Shown piece after piece: positions 11,536 to 22,593 of a DNA stretch of 64,000 nt. The notes below the pieces were generated by a model that worked only from the letters and a program-made list of their open reading frames with translations, did no database searches and was not told the DNA's origin. The stretch comes from Macropodus opercularis. Its lineage: Eukaryota > Chordata > Actinopteri > Anabantiformes > Osphronemidae. The position numbers were made by a program, and so were the translations under genes. Where the stretch lies: assembly GCA_030770545.1 (NCBI GenBank), contig CM061096.1, positions 14,179,501 to 14,243,500 of the forward strand, in the 5' to 3' direction. Every line of letters starts with the position of its first letter. Position 1 is the first letter of the stretch.

Positions 11536-11949
11536 TGTCTGGCACAGTAATAAACAGCAGAGTCTTCAGGCTGAAGGTTCTGTCCGTTTAGAGTCGCTGT
11601 GTTTCTGGAAGAGTCTAAATCGATACTGAATTTGTTCTTCAGTGAATCTTTGTAATATGAAGTGCTGCCAACTCTCATCCCAATCCACTCCAGTCCTTTC
11701 CCTGCAGGTTGTCTGATCCAAGCTGTGTAGTAGCTGTTCACAGAGTAAGAGACCTGACAGGTGATGGTCAGACGTTGACCTGGCTGCACAGTCGCAGAGT
11801 CTGGCTGAGTCAGCGTTTCACACTTCACACCTGTTGGAAAATATTTTGAAGCAATTTATCATGAAGTTATCCTACAACAGAATTGTCAAATACTGCAGCA
11901 ACTCACAGTGTGCGGTTACCAACAGCAGCAGCAGAGCAACAGGAAGCAT
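11536..11949 (-). CDS. ighv: IGHV segment V11, family B
   Basis: Leader exon 11949-11907 (MLPVALLLLLVTAH); V exon 11830-11536. CDR1 YSVNSYYTAW; CDR2 MRVGSTSYYKD as in V09; ends YYCARH. RSS is fully canonical: CACAGTG 11529-11535, 23-bp spacer, ACAAAAACC 11497-11505. I found no good octamer; the nearest is GTGCAAAC near 12032. The flank to 12455 contains a probable leader-exon relic, listed separately. Confidence 0.92.
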
Positions 11950-12150
11950 GTTTATCAGAACAGATGCACTGTGATGACTATGACAATGTGATATGAGCAT
12001 TTTATAGCTGATTCAAGAGTGACGTCATCAAGTTTGCACATATTTAACTAGGAAGAACCAGTCGGCCAATCAGTGTCAGCCTTACATCCTCCAACAGAAA
12101 AAATGGTTTAGACTCACAAATGTGATCAGAAGTCAGAAAACCTGAACGTT

Positions 12151-12183
12151 TCACCTGCCAGCAGTGAGTCAGCAGCAGTAGTC
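12151..12183 (-). pseudogene. Relic of a family A IGHV leader exon
   Basis: The plus strand reads like the splice donor and start of a family A leader exon (TCACCTGCC then CAGCAG, GAGTCAGCAGCAG), as at V14. No matching V exon or clean start codon follows. I read it as the stump of a lost segment. It is short, so chance similarity is possible. Confidence 0.4.
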
Positions 12184-12876
12184 ACATCACATCTGCTGTC
12201 GTAACAATCACACCACGGTTCCATCAGACATTTACTGGAGAACAGTAACATGAGCTCAAAGCATTTCATTCTTCATTCATTCAGTGGGTGTTTGAGTCAT
12301 TTCAAATAGATTTTGATTTATTACAATGGACAGTGTATTTACAAACATACTGTTAACCATCAATATATTTTAGTTGTTGGTTAGTTTTAATATATTTTTT
12401 ATAAACTATAATTAATATTTTGAGATAAAATTGAGACTTTTTTTATATGTGTGGTGCTTTTTGTACAGCGTTGCTTCCTCTTGTGTCACTGTGTCTCTGG
12501 CACAGTAATAAACAGCAGAATCTTCCGTCTGAAGACTGTTCATCTGCAGATACACCTGCTTTCTGCTGTTTTCCCTGGAGGCAGTGAAGCGGCCTTTAAC
12601 TGACTCAGAGTAGTAGATGTAGCTGCTGCCACTGCTGATGTAACTGATCCACTCCAGGCCTTTACCAGCAGCCTGTCGGATCCAAGCAGCATAAATATCA
12701 CCACTAAACCCTGAATACGTGCAGGTCAGTCTGTGAGAGTCTCCAGGTCTTTTAACCACTGGTTCAGACTCAGTCAGTGTTTGACCTTCAGTACCTGCAC
12801 AACAAACAAAACATTAGTGTATCCAATAAATAAATGTTCTCATAATTAAAAGTGGTTTTGCCCTTACCAGCGAAAT

Positions 12877-12890
12877 TAAAAGATAGAATG
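12877..12890. repeat. Target-site duplication, left copy
   Basis: The 14 bases TAAAAGATAGAATG match 13732-13745 exactly. They are leader-exon sequence of V12. Confidence 0.9.
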
Positions 12891-13731
12891 TCTGAAGGTT
12901 GAGTCATGGCAACTGGACTTCTTCTAGTTAGTAGAAACGTTTCACCACCTATCCAGGTGGCTTCTTCAGTCTGTGGGAAGTTGGTGGAGACCACTAATAT
13001 ATCCTCCAGTTGGGTTTCACTTAACACCTGTGAAGAATGGGCTCGTTATGCGAACAGAGGGGGGTGTGAGGGTAGTGAGTAGGTGTGAATCCTCAACTAC
13101 CGTGACTCCTCCTACAACCATTAAAGGGTCGTTAAGTGTCTCCTTTGTGGGGGACGTGTGAAGTGGCCTTGATCTTCCTGGGCATAGTTGAAAGGGCGGC
13201 ATGGTAAATGGGAGACAAATTGTGTCTGAGGCCCCCGCCTCTGTTGAGAGAGGGGCTGTTCACCTGGACATGTATGGCTTCTCTGACGCCTCGTTCAAAC
13301 CACCTGTCTTCTCTGTCCAGAATGTGAACGTTGTTGTCATCAAATGAGTGGCCTTTGTCTTTTAAGTGGAGATACACGGCAGATACTGGTCCTTTCAACT
13401 ATGCCCAGGAAGATCAAGGCCACTTCACACGTCCCCCACAAAGGAGACACTTAACGACCCTTTAATGGTTGTAGGAGGAGTCACGGTAGTTGAGGATTCA
13501 CACCTACTCACTACCCTCACACCCCCCTCTGTTCGCATAACGAGCCCATTCTTCACAGGTGTTAAGTGAAACCCAACTGGAGGATATATTAGTGGTCTCC
13601 ACCAACTTCCCACAGACTGAAGAAGCCACCTGGATAGGTGGTGAAACGTTTCTACTAACTAGAAGAAGTCCAGTTGCCATGACTCAACCTTCAGACAACT
13701 TGACCTGGATGAATGAGAACCTTCACAGACA
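12891..13731. mobile_element. Penelope-like retroelement, two inverted 5'-truncated copies
   Basis: Two copies of the same 3' end point away from each other: arms 12891-13195 and 13391-13695 are reverse complements over 305 bp with no difference I could find, and the spacer is 195 bp. The right copy runs 36 bp further to its natural 3' end. The minus-strand copy encodes the end of a GIY-YIG-type protein. GIY-YIG C-termini, heavy 5' truncation and inverted partial copies are known traits of Penelope-like elements. The 14-bp flanking duplication shows insertion by target-primed copying. The class is from memory of similar fish repeats, not from a search. Confidence 0.75.
13132..13398 (-). pseudogene. 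C-terminal fragment of a GIY-YIG retroelement protein
   Basis: An open frame of 88 codons with no real start encodes the end of a retroelement protein. Key stretches are AVYLHLKDKGHSF, VHILDREDRWFERGVREA and SLNRGGGLRHNLSP. The RWFERGVREA...LNRGGGLR pattern is typical of the GIY-YIG endonuclease end of Penelope-like proteins in fish, as I remember them. The reverse transcriptase part is missing. The fragment begins at the inversion joint, so it cannot make an active enzyme. Confidence 0.7.
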
Positions 13732-13745
13732 TAAAAGATAGAATG
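13732..13745. repeat. Target-site duplication, right copy
   Basis: Identical 14-base copy of 12877-12890. It directly follows the element's 3' end and continues into the rest of the V12 leader exon. Confidence 0.9.
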
Positions 13746-14216
13746 AGAAAAACAACAAAGAAACTCGGCCTCAGCATCTTAACAGTTAGTTGTCTCTGTC
13801 CAGTCAAAAGCACATCAGTCAGTAATGTGCCCTCTGTCTATCTCACATAAATACGGGAAAGAGATTTGCATAAACTCCTCCTCCTCAAAGAGTAAAACAC
13901 ATTTATGGAAATAAATGTCAAACAACATGTTTTCGAGTTGAAATCTAAATGATTGAATTATCATAATGTTTTTCATATATTTTAATTCTCAGTTAAATTC
14001 ATGTGACGTATTAAAATATGATATATATTGTTTTAATACAATTTGTGTAATGTAAACTTTGATCGAGTCCTATAAATAGGATAAACCTTTATTCTTGTCT
14101 TGTAGTCATTCGTGGTCTCTGAGCTCCTCCTCTGGTGACGTCCTGTTACAATAGTCAGAGAGTTTTTTGAAATCAACAGGTTTTTGTTAAGCTCTGGGGA
14201 GGTTTGTGTTATTGTG

Positions 14217-14641
14217 TGTCTCTTTTGCACAGTAATACACAGCAGAGTCCTCAGGCTGCAGGTTCAGTCCGTTTAGAGTCGCTGTGTTTCTGGAAGAGTC
14301 TAAGTCAATACTGAACTTGTTCTTTAATGAATCTTTGAAGCTTGTGCCCCCTCCAATACGGTTGCGTCCAATCCACTCCAGTCCTTTCCCTGCAGGTTGT
14401 CTGATCCAAGCTGTTCCATAGCTGCTCACAGAGTAAGAGACCTGACAGCTGATGGTCAGACGTTGACCTGGCTGCACAGTCACAGAGTCTGGCTGAGTCA
14501 ACTGTTCACACTTCACACCTGTGGAGGAAAACAGAAGTGACAGAAACATCATGAAGTTATCAAACTAGAGGACTGTCAACCACTGCAGGACAAAAACTCA
14601 CAGCATCCAGCTGCCAACAGCAGCAGAGCTACAGAGATCAT
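14217..14641 (-). CDS. ighv: IGHV segment V13, family B
   Basis: Leader exon 14641-14602 (MISVALLLLAAGC, one Leu shorter than its relatives); V exon 14518-14217. CDR1 YSVSSYGTAW; CDR2 RNRIGGGTSFKD; ends YYCAKET. RSS: heptamer CACAATA 14210-14216 (two changes from consensus), 22-bp spacer, nonamer ACAAAAACC 14179-14187, so recombination is likely weak. I found no clear octamer; the upstream flank has GTGCAAAC. The intervals 13872-14178 and 14800-15188 hold nothing callable. Confidence 0.9.
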
Positions 14642-15227
14642 GGTTTGTAGAGTGGATGCTCTATGACGCTGCCCCAGTGGAGGCGAGACGCTAATTTATA
14701 GCTGACTCAAGAGCAACGTCATCGAGTTTGCACAGATTTAACTAGGACCAGTCAGCCAATCACACACCGCAGGTCAGACTGGAGCGTCTCAGTGCATTGC
14801 ATATACAGTGACCTGTTTTGTGAACGTGTCATTTAGAGAAGAAATCACTGACACTAGGTCAAGAGATGTGATTCGCTCTGGTGCTTTCAGTGGACACAGG
14901 TCAGAAACGTCATTCACAGACACAGTCAGCTCCCTGAGTGTAAAACAGTTGACGCATCACTTAAAGAAACTTTGATCTGATATAAACTGAAGTAAATAAA
15001 AGGGTCGTTTTATTTTTATGTGAGTGATACATTCAGCAAATTGTCTGTATCTCTGCCACAAAATTACTTTTTATGTTGTTTTTGTTTCATTTATTGGATT
15101 CAGTTTATTTAGATTAACACTTCATCACAACCAGCATTATTAAGAATGAAGTAAATGAACGTCAGCAATGGTGCTAAATTGAGGAAGTAGTTTTTGTGCG
15201 TCTCTCCTGTTACTGTCTTTCACTGTG

Positions 15228-15672
15228 TCATGTCGGACACAGTAATAACCTGCAGTGTCCTCTGTCTTCAGACTGTTCATCTGTAGATAGATTTTATTGC
15301 TGGAGTCGTCTCTGGAGATGGTGAATCGACCCTGGACTGACTGGGAGTAATAGATATGAGAGCTGCCCGTGTGTATAAACGCGATCCACTCCAGCCCTTC
15401 ACCCGGAGCCTGTCTGACCCAGTCCATGGCATAGCTGCTCAGCGTGAAGCCGGAGGTTGTGCAGGTCAGTCTGTGGGATTCTCCAGGCCTTTTAACTGCT
15501 GGTTCAGATTCTGTCAGAGTCTGACCATCAACACCTGTAAGACAGTAAACAGCAAACATTACGGGATGAAACAGGCTGGAAAACAATCTAGCTCAGAACA
15601 CAGATGCTCGAATATTTCACCTGCCCAGCAGAGAGTCAGCAGCAGCAGCAGCCCCGTCCTACAGTCCATCAT
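15228..15672 (-). CDS. ighv: IGHV segment V14, family A
   Basis: Leader exon 15672-15621 (MMDCRTGLLLLLTLCWAG); V exon 15534-15228. CDR1 FTLSSYAMDW; CDR2 FIHTGSSHIYY. FR3 ends AGYYCVRHD, where most have AVYYCAR, so the residue two before the Tyr pair is Gly-substituted, which may weaken the VH-VL face. RSS: CACAGTG 15221-15227, 23-bp spacer, ACAAAAACT 15189-15197. Octamer variant ATGCAAAC 15742-15749. In 15750-16206 I see no gene; short plus-strand frames there look accidental. Confidence 0.92.
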
Positions 15673-16245
15673 GTTAAACCAGGTGCCCACTGCTCTGTCG
15701 TCCTCTCTGCAGACGCATTAGTAGAGGTGGAGGACGGAGGAGTTTGCATTGACTCCTCCTCAGGAAGAGGAGAGATGGATGAGAGCTGGACGTGTGGAGC
15801 ATCACGTGTCCCTCAGTCAGTGCTGGTCGCTCGTCATCATGGAGGCTGTAGTGTCTCAGTGTGGAAACGTTGTATATTTCGTTGCTGTTTATTTGAGCTT
15901 GTCATTTAGAGAAGAACCTATAAACAGTGAGTAATAATAAAAACAGCTCCACTTCCCAACATCATGGTTTTAATGGGCATATTTACATCACAGCTGCTTC
16001 TATGGCAACTGTCAGAGCTGAGACAAAGAAATGACTGCACTCAAATATTAAGTTAATGTTTTCTTCAACATATGACCATGAAAATAAGGATTTGTTGACA
16101 GTTACAGATTGGTTTATTGAGAAATACTGACAACTGCTATAACTCGTTCCTGGTGTGAGGGCTCCTCCTCTGGTGGCTCCATGTTACTATTGTTCAGCTA
16201 CTGGCAGGTTTTTGCTCAGCTCCACTGATGGTTTGTGTCACTGTG

Positions 16246-16725
16246 AGTGTTTAGCGCAGTAATACACAGCAGAGTCTTCAGGCTTCAGGTTGGACAGTCT
16301 CAGATGCACCATGTTGTTGCTGTCATCTCTACTGATTTCTGTACGTCCTCTCACACTGCTGGCATAAGCGTTGCTGCTGGCAGGAATGTGACCAACCCCA
16401 ATCCACTCCAGCCCTTTTCCTGCAGGTTGTCTGATCCAGCTCATGCCACAACAAGTAAATGTGAACCCAGATCCCCTGCAGGACAGACTGAGGGTCTCTC
16501 CAGGCGTCTTCACTACTGGAGTGGAAGGAATGGACTCCATGCTCTGACCTGAACAACCTGATGATATAGGATTAAAGTTACACAGTCATGTGCGACGTTC
16601 TCAGACATCACTCACTGATCATCACTTCACGATCTGTAGGATGTAACGTAAAACGTAAAAACCCAGAAGCAGCAGAACTCACAGGACAGACAGAGAGCAG
16701 CCAGCAGAACAGTGAGAGTCTTCAT
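16246..16725 (-). CDS. ighv: IGHV segment V15, family C with a family B-type RSS
   Basis: Leader exon 16725-16683 (MKTLTVLLAALCLS); V exon 16548-16246. CDR1 is FTFTCCGMSW with two adjacent extra cysteines; CDR2 VGHIPASSNAYASS; ends YYCAKHSQ. The RSS is CACAGTG 16239-16245, 23-bp spacer, nonamer GCAAAAACC 16207-16215. Its spacer and the downstream flank (CTCCTCCTCTGGTGG block) are of the family B type, unlike every other family C member here. A perfect octamer ATGCAAAT lies at 16793-16800. In 16801-17133 nothing is callable. Confidence 0.92.
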
Positions 16726-17172
16726 TGCGCTGATGCTGCAGATGTGAGCTCTGATGCTCCACGCGGGACACAAGTAGCCGTACAGGAGGAAGATTTGCAT
16801 CAGGGAGGGAGTGGCTCCAACACACGGTTGTACCTTAATGTGTTTGTTTCATCCTTTTAGCGTAGTTGCTTGTTCATCTGCTCAATTTTCCCCATATGTC
16901 ATAATACTATAGAAAACAATAGAATAATTATTGATGTGAGAGGACTGTTCTTGCTCTGCCAGTAAAACACCTGCAGGATTGTACACAAACTGATAACTAG
17001 ATGTTTATTTCTTATATCATCTTAGTAAGTCAAACTTTTACACAAATAGCGTATTTGCTGACTGCTATAAATCATTCCTGGTGTGAGGGCTCCTCCTCTG
17101 GTGGATCCATGCTACTAATGTTTGGCTCTGAGGGGTTTTTGTTCAGCTCCACTCATGGTTTGTGTCACTGTG

Positions 17173-17604
17173 GATCTCGGGCGCAGTAATAAACAGCAGA
17201 GTCTTCAGGCTGAAGGTTCTGTCCGTTTAGAGACATTGTGTTGCTGGAGGAGTCTAAGCTGACGCTGAACTTGTTCTTTAGTGACTCTTTCATGAATGTG
17301 TTGCATTCAACTCCTCCACTCCAGATCCACTCCAGGCCTTTCCCTGCAGGTTGTCTGATCCAAGCTGATCTACAGTAGCTAAGTGAGTAAGAGACCTGAC
17401 AGGTGATGGTCAGACGTTGACCTGGCTGCACAGTCACAGAGTCTGGCTGAGTCAGCGTTTCACACTTCACACCTGTTTAAAGAAGAAATGGTTGGTGCCA
17501 AATCGTTATCTCATAGTGCAACAGAAGACGTGCTGATCACCAAACAACCACAGAGACTCACTGGATCCAGCAGCCAGCAGCAGCAGCAGAGCTACAGAGA
17601 ACAT
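17173..17604 (-). CDS. ighv: IGHV segment V16, family B, extra Cys in CDR1 and CDR2
   Basis: Leader exon 17604-17562 (MFSVALLLLLAAGS); V exon 17472-17173. CDR1 YSLSYCRSAW and CDR2 SGGVECNTFMKE each carry one extra cysteine, a possible loop-to-loop disulphide. Ends YYCARDPQ. RSS: CACAGTG 17166-17172, 23-bp spacer, ACAAAAACC 17134-17142. TATA-like TATAAAG near 17671 and octamer variant ATGCAAAG 17699-17706. The AT-rich flank 17750-18265 recurs at 29.3-29.6 kb; no gene seen. Confidence 0.92.
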
Positions 17605-18304
17605 GGTTGGTGTTGGAGGTGATCTGATGGAGCTTCTCTGCTTCTGCTGCAGCTCATGTGATGCCACGTCTTTATACAGACTGAGAGGAGGAGGCTCACT
17701 TTGCATAGAGGAAGACGCTGACAGATGCGACTCAATCATAACCTTTATTTATTTAAACACCCATGAGCTTGTTCAAGCATATTCCTAAATACTGACATTC
17801 TCTCATTTGCACTAAAGCTGTGATTGTCTCCAGAGATGGTAAACCCACCTCGTCATTTGTTTTATTCGTTGCAATATACAATTAGGATTTGTTGGGTTTT
17901 CTATGTAATTCTGTATAATTGTGTTTTTAAATTGATTGAGAGAGACAGAAACTCTCCACATACGCCTGGAAGCATATTTTGCAGAATATGTCAATTTTTA
18001 CTGTTTTTTCTGACTGTTTTCTGACTAAAGTCTTGATGTTCTTGGCTTGACTTTTATTTACCTGCACATGCTACACATTCACACTAAAGCTCTTTCTTTG
18101 CTGGATAAGTGATGCGTTCAAATGTTCAAGCTGAATGACTTGATGTTATTCATTTTAAAGCAGTTATGACATTGAACACTTCCTTCACTGTTGCTCGTCT
18201 CAACTCATTCCTGGTGTGAGGCTCCTCCTCTGGTGGATCCATGTTACTAATGTTTGGCTCTGAGGGGTTTTTGTTCATCTCCACTCATGGTTTGTGTCAC
18301 TGTG

Positions 18305-18737
18305 TGTCTGGCACAGTAATAAACAGCAGAGTCTTCAGTTTTCAGGCTGTTCATCTGCAGATACACCTGATCCCTGTTGTTGTCTCTGGAGACGGTGAAG
18401 CGTCCTTTAACTGACTCAGAGTAGTAGGTGCTGCCACCGCTGCTGATGTAACTGATCCACTCCAGGCCTTTTCCAGCAGCCTGTCTGATCCAAGCAGCAT
18501 CAATTTCATAACCAAACCCTGAATATGTGCAGGTCAGTCTGTGAGAGTCTCCAGCTCTTTTAACCACTGGTTCAGACTCAGTCAGTGTTTGACCTTCAGT
18601 ACCTGTGGATAACAAACATTATCAGCTTCTGTAAAGTTGCTGTTTCTCTTGTAATGTTAGAAAAGCTCTGCATTGTCCTTACCAGCAAAGTTAACCAACA
18701 AGATGAGACCAACAGCTAAATATTCAGGTCGCATCAT
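18305..18737 (-). CDS. ighv: IGHV segment V17, family D with family B-type RSS
   Basis: Leader exon 18737-18683 (MMRPEYLAVGLILLVNFAG); V exon 18602-18305 starting GTEGQTLTESEPVVKRAGD. CDR1 FGYEIDAAW; CDR2 YISSGGSTYY; ends YYCARH. RSS: CACAGTG 18298-18304, 23-bp spacer, ACAAAAACC 18266-18274; spacer and 3' flank match family B, not V03 or V08. A perfect octamer lies at 18842-18849. The flank 18850-19473 recurs near 23.1 and 28.2 kb; no gene seen. Confidence 0.93.
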
Positions 18738-19512
18738 TGTAACAGTGATCATCGTTTCTCCTGTGTCGACATATGTCTCCCAGGTATTTTAGCTCCATCC
18801 TGCACTTGGCACCAAATATGTAGAGATGAGAAAAATAAGATATTTGCATTGACTCCTCCCTTAGTAAAGAGATCACAGCCCTATAAATGTGAATTATGTG
18901 ATTCTGTTGTATATTCATTACTATTCGTATTAAATTCCTTGATTGGAACATTTCCATGTGTTTTAGATTAGTCTTCACTTTGTCTCAGTCCTTTGATTTT
19001 GGACTCAATGACTATTATCATTAAATATAACACGTAGTAGAATAAAAGCACATTTTAGTGAAACCGTGAATTATCATCAGCCATAACCAGCATCAGTCAG
19101 TGATTTTTACCATGAGCTAAAACAGCTTGGAACCATTTTCATTTCTCTATTTCCCCTAAAGATTTTGGTGAAAACCAACTTTGAGCACAGAATCACACAA
19201 CGTCTGCCTTAATGCTGTCAGATGGCGAAATACACAAATAGTGCGTTTTATTGTTAATGTTCTTGGCTTTTATTTCCCTACACATTCACACTAAAGCTCT
19301 TTGTTTCCTGGATAAGTGATGTGTTCAAATGTTTAAGCTAAATAAATGGATATTATTCATTTTAAAGTCGTTATGAAAGTTCACACTTCATTCACTGTTG
19401 CTCTTCTCAACTCATTCCTGGTGTGAGGGCTCCTCCTCTGGTGGATCCATGCTACTAATGTTTGGCTCTGAGGGGTTTTTGTTCATCTCTACTGATGGTT
19501 TGTGTCACTGTG

Positions 19513-19930
19513 ACTCTCTGGTACAGTAATAAACAGCAGAGTCTTCAGGCTGAAGGTTCTGTCCGTTTAGAGTCACTGTGTTGCTGGAAGAGTCAACATT
19601 AATACTGAACTTGTTCTTCAGGGAATCTTTGTAGGCTGGAGTACAAGCAGCACATGAAGATCCAATCCACTCCAGGCCTTTCCCTGCAGGTTGTCTGATC
19701 CAAGCTGAAGGCCAGCTGCCAAGTGAGTAAGAGACCTGACAGGTGATGGTCAGACGTTGACCTGGCTGCACAGTCGCAGAGTCTGGCTGAGTCAGCGTTT
19801 CACACTTCACACCTGTGGAGAAAACGTGTGTTAGTGTGAACAGTCAGTGTGTTGTGCTCATACTGTCAGTGTCTCAGTGAGACTCACAGGATCCAGCAGC
19901 CAGCAGCAGCAGCAGAGCTACAGAGAACAT
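19513..19930 (-). CDS. ighv: IGHV segment V18, family B, CxxC in CDR2
   Basis: Leader exon 19930-19888 (MFSVALLLLLAAGS); V exon 19812-19513. CDR1 YSLGSWPSAW. CDR2 reads GSSCAACTPAYKD, with two cysteines spaced CAAC that could form a disulphide inside the loop. Ends YYCTRESQ. RSS: CACAGTG 19506-19512, 23-bp spacer, ACAAAAACC 19474-19482. Octamer variant ATGCAAAG 20025-20032. V29 has the same CDR2. In 20033-20346 there is only AT-rich DNA shared with the other B-to-E intervals. Confidence 0.93.
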
Positions 19931-20385
19931 GGTTGGTGTTGGAGGTGATCTGATGGAGCTTCTCTGCTTCTGCTGCAGCTCATGTGATGCCACGTCTTTA
20001 TACAGACTGAGAGGAGGAGGCTCACTTTGCATAGAGGAAGACGCTGACAGGTTAAAACGATGAAAGGACAAATTCATAAAAGTTGTATCTAATCCACATT
20101 TGTCATGTTTAATGAAGGATGTGATGTTACATTTACATTTCCTTTCATTGTTCTGTATGGCCATTATTTCACAATTGTTTTTTGTTTTGTGATTAGTTTT
20201 GTGGCTACATTTCATCAGCACCTAAACCCTTTAAACATCACAGAATATGTTACCCTTGTGTTTATTACACACTCATATATTAATATTGTTTACAAGCAGA
20301 AGCCTAATGCTAGTCGTCATCGAGCAGCTCAGCAATGAGCACATTATGATTTTGTACGTCTGCTCAACCGACTGGAGTCACTGTG

Positions 20386-20827
20386 TCTGTCGAGCACAGT
20401 AATAAACAGCAGAATCGTCTGTTTTCAGGCTGCTCATCTGCAGATACACCTGCTGTCTGCTGTCGTCTCTGGAGATGGTGAACCGGCCTTGGACTGACTG
20501 AGCGTAATATGTGCTGGTGACATCGATAGTGGGACCCACTCCAGGCCTTTACCAGCAGCCTGTCTGACCCAGACCATCCAGTGGCCACTGATTGTCAGCC
20601 CACTGGCTGTACAGCTCAGTTTGTGGGATTCTCCAGGCCTTTTAACAACAGCCTCAGATTGTGTCAGAGTCTGACCATCAACTCCTGGAAGACAAGTTTG
20701 CAAATAGTCAGTTGTTGTCATTGGGCTGCTACTAACAAACAGATGTGACTCAATGCACCGTTATTCTCTCACCTGCCCAGCAGAGAGTGAACAGCAGCAG
20801 ACTGGTCCTACAGTCCATCATCATCAT
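20386..20827 (-). pseudogene. ighv: IGHV segment V19, family E, frameshifted
   Basis: Leader exon 20827-20773 (MMMMDCRTSLLLFTLCWAG); V exon 20684-20386. It matches the intact V30, V33 and V41 except for one missing base near 20532 at the FR2/CDR2 border (GTGGGACCC instead of GTGGAGACCC on the plus strand), which destroys the frame after GKGLEWV. RSS is intact: CACAGTG 20379-20385, 23-bp spacer, nonamer ACAAAATCA 20347-20355. Octamer variant ATGCAAAA 20881-20888. It could still rearrange but not make a V domain. In 20889-21417 nothing is callable; this stretch is copied at 32.4-33.0 kb. Confidence 0.92.
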
Positions 20828-21456
20828 CTGTGTCCACATCCTCACTGCAGACGAATAAGAGGAGGCTGAAACCACCAGAGTTTTGCATTAACCCTCCTCT
20901 GAGGATATTTATCAAACTGATCTTAGTAATCACGGATCGTCTTTCTGAAAGAACGTCAGGTTTTGTGAGCAAATATCTTATATGTAGAATATTGTTTTGT
21001 GTTTTCTTTCTTCGATTTCATTTTTATATTTGTGGTGTTTACACACACACCCCAACACAAATGTTCTGATGTCTGTTTAAAAATTATATTGTCTAATTAA
21101 AAAAGAAATTTATTATAAACTCTAGTATTTCTTCTGACACAATCAAACTAATGCATTTTCTGTGTGATTAAAGGTAAACCAACCTTTACGCATGTGCTTA
21201 TTTTCACAATGTCTTTACTTATGGGCATATTCAACATAGAATAAATAACTATTTACATAAAAATGTAAATTCTTATTATTAGCAATAGTTAAAACATCAG
21301 GCGTTATTGTGTGATAATATGCCAGGAACAGTCTCAACCTTCATCAGCTGTTGGCTTCATCGTTTTTCTTTATCTTCTACTTCCCCCTGTTGGCGACTTT
21401 GAAAATACATTGTTGTAGGTTTTTGTTAAGCCTCTGTGTTGACTTTAACCACTGTG

Positions 21457-21934
21457 TCTCTGGCACAGTAATACACAGCAGAGTCCTCTGGCCTCAGGTT
21501 GGACAGTTTCAGGTACATCATGCTGTTGCTGTTGTCTCTGGTGATTTCTATCCGTCCTTGTACGGTGCTGGCATAATATGTTTTACTTGCATCATACCAA
21601 ATAACCCCCATCCATTCCAGGGGTTTTCCTGCAGGTTGTCTGATCCAGTGCATTCCAAAGCTACCAAATGTGAATCCAGATCCCCTGCAGGAGAGACTGA
21701 GGGTCTCTCCAGGCTTCTTCACTACTGGAGTGGAAGGAATGGACTCCATGCTCTGACCTGAACAACCTGACGATATAAGATTAAAGTTACACAGTCATGT
21801 GCGACGTTCTCAGACATCACTCACTGATCATCACTTCACGATCTGTCGGATGTAACGTAAAACGTAAAAACCCAGAAGCAGCAGAACTCACAGGACAGAC
21901 AGAGAGCAGCCAGCAGAACAGTGAGAGTCTTCAT
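21457..21934 (-). CDS. ighv: IGHV segment V20, family C
   Basis: Leader exon 21934-21892 (MKTLTVLLAALCLS); V exon 21757-21457, VVKKPGE in FR1. CDR1 FTFGSFGMHW; CDR2 VIWYDASKTYYAS; ends YYCARD. RSS: CACAGTG 21450-21456, 23-bp spacer, ACAAAAACC 21418-21426. Perfect octamer 22002-22009. V28 is nearly the same protein. The flank 22010-22554 is AT-rich and recurs after V28 and V31. Confidence 0.93.
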
Positions 21935-22593
21935 TGCGCTGATGCTGCAGATGTGAGCTCTGATGCTCCACGCGGGACACAAGTAGCCGTACAGGAGGAA
22001 GATTTGCATCAGGGAGGGAGTGGCTCCAACACACGGTTGTACCTTAATGTGTTTGTTTCATCCTTTTAGCGTAGTTGCTTGTTCATCTGCTCAATTTTCC
22101 CCATATGTCATAAAACTATAGAAAACAATAGAATAATTATTGATGTGAGAGGACAGTTCTTGCTGTGCCAGTAAAACACAGGATTGTACACAAACTGATA
22201 ATTAGACGTTTATTTCTTATATCATCTTAATAAGACAAACTTTTACACAAATAGCGTATTTGCTGACTGTTTTTATTATTAATATTATTATTATTGCTTA
22301 TGTAATACATCAATAAACTAAAGCCTTAGCCTGGCTTGACTTTTATTTACCTGCACATGCTACACATCCACACTAAAGCTCTTTCTTTGCTGGATAAGTG
22401 ATGCGTTCAAATGTTTAAGCTGAATGACTTCATGTTATTCATTTTAAAGCAGTTATGACATTGAACACTTCATTCACTGTTGCTCTTCTCAACTCATTCC
22501 TGGTGTGAGGCTCCTCCTCTGGTGGATCCATGCTACTAATGTTTGGCTCTGAGGGGTTTTTGTTCATCTCCATTCATGGTTTGTGTCAGTGTG

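Larger units (their letters stand above)
12494..13777 (-). pseudogene. ighv: IGHV segment V12, family D, leader exon split by a retroelement
   Basis: V exon 12794-12494 is open and complete (VVKRPGDSHRLTC, CDR1 FSGDIYAAW, CDR2 YISSGSSYIYY, YYCARD). RSS: CACAGTG 12487-12493, 22-bp spacer, nonamer ACAAAAAGC 12456-12464. The leader exon starts with ATG at 13777-13775 and ends at donor GTAAGG (last exon base 12868). It is interrupted by an 841-bp element at 12891-13731. Without the element and one 14-bp duplication copy, the two flanks read MLRPSFFVVFLILSFNFA, a normal signal peptide that joins in frame to GTEGQTL. A perfect octamer ATGCAAAT lies at 13864-13871. The undamaged V exon suggests that the insertion is recent. 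Confidence 0.9.

Noticed and set aside
16861..17130. Conserved CTCCTCCTCTGGTGGATCC block downstream of many nonamers, considered as a separate mobile element
   Set aside because: It has no terminal repeats or target duplications and always accompanies the RSS flank (or its orphan at 3421), so shared descent of the flank explains it.
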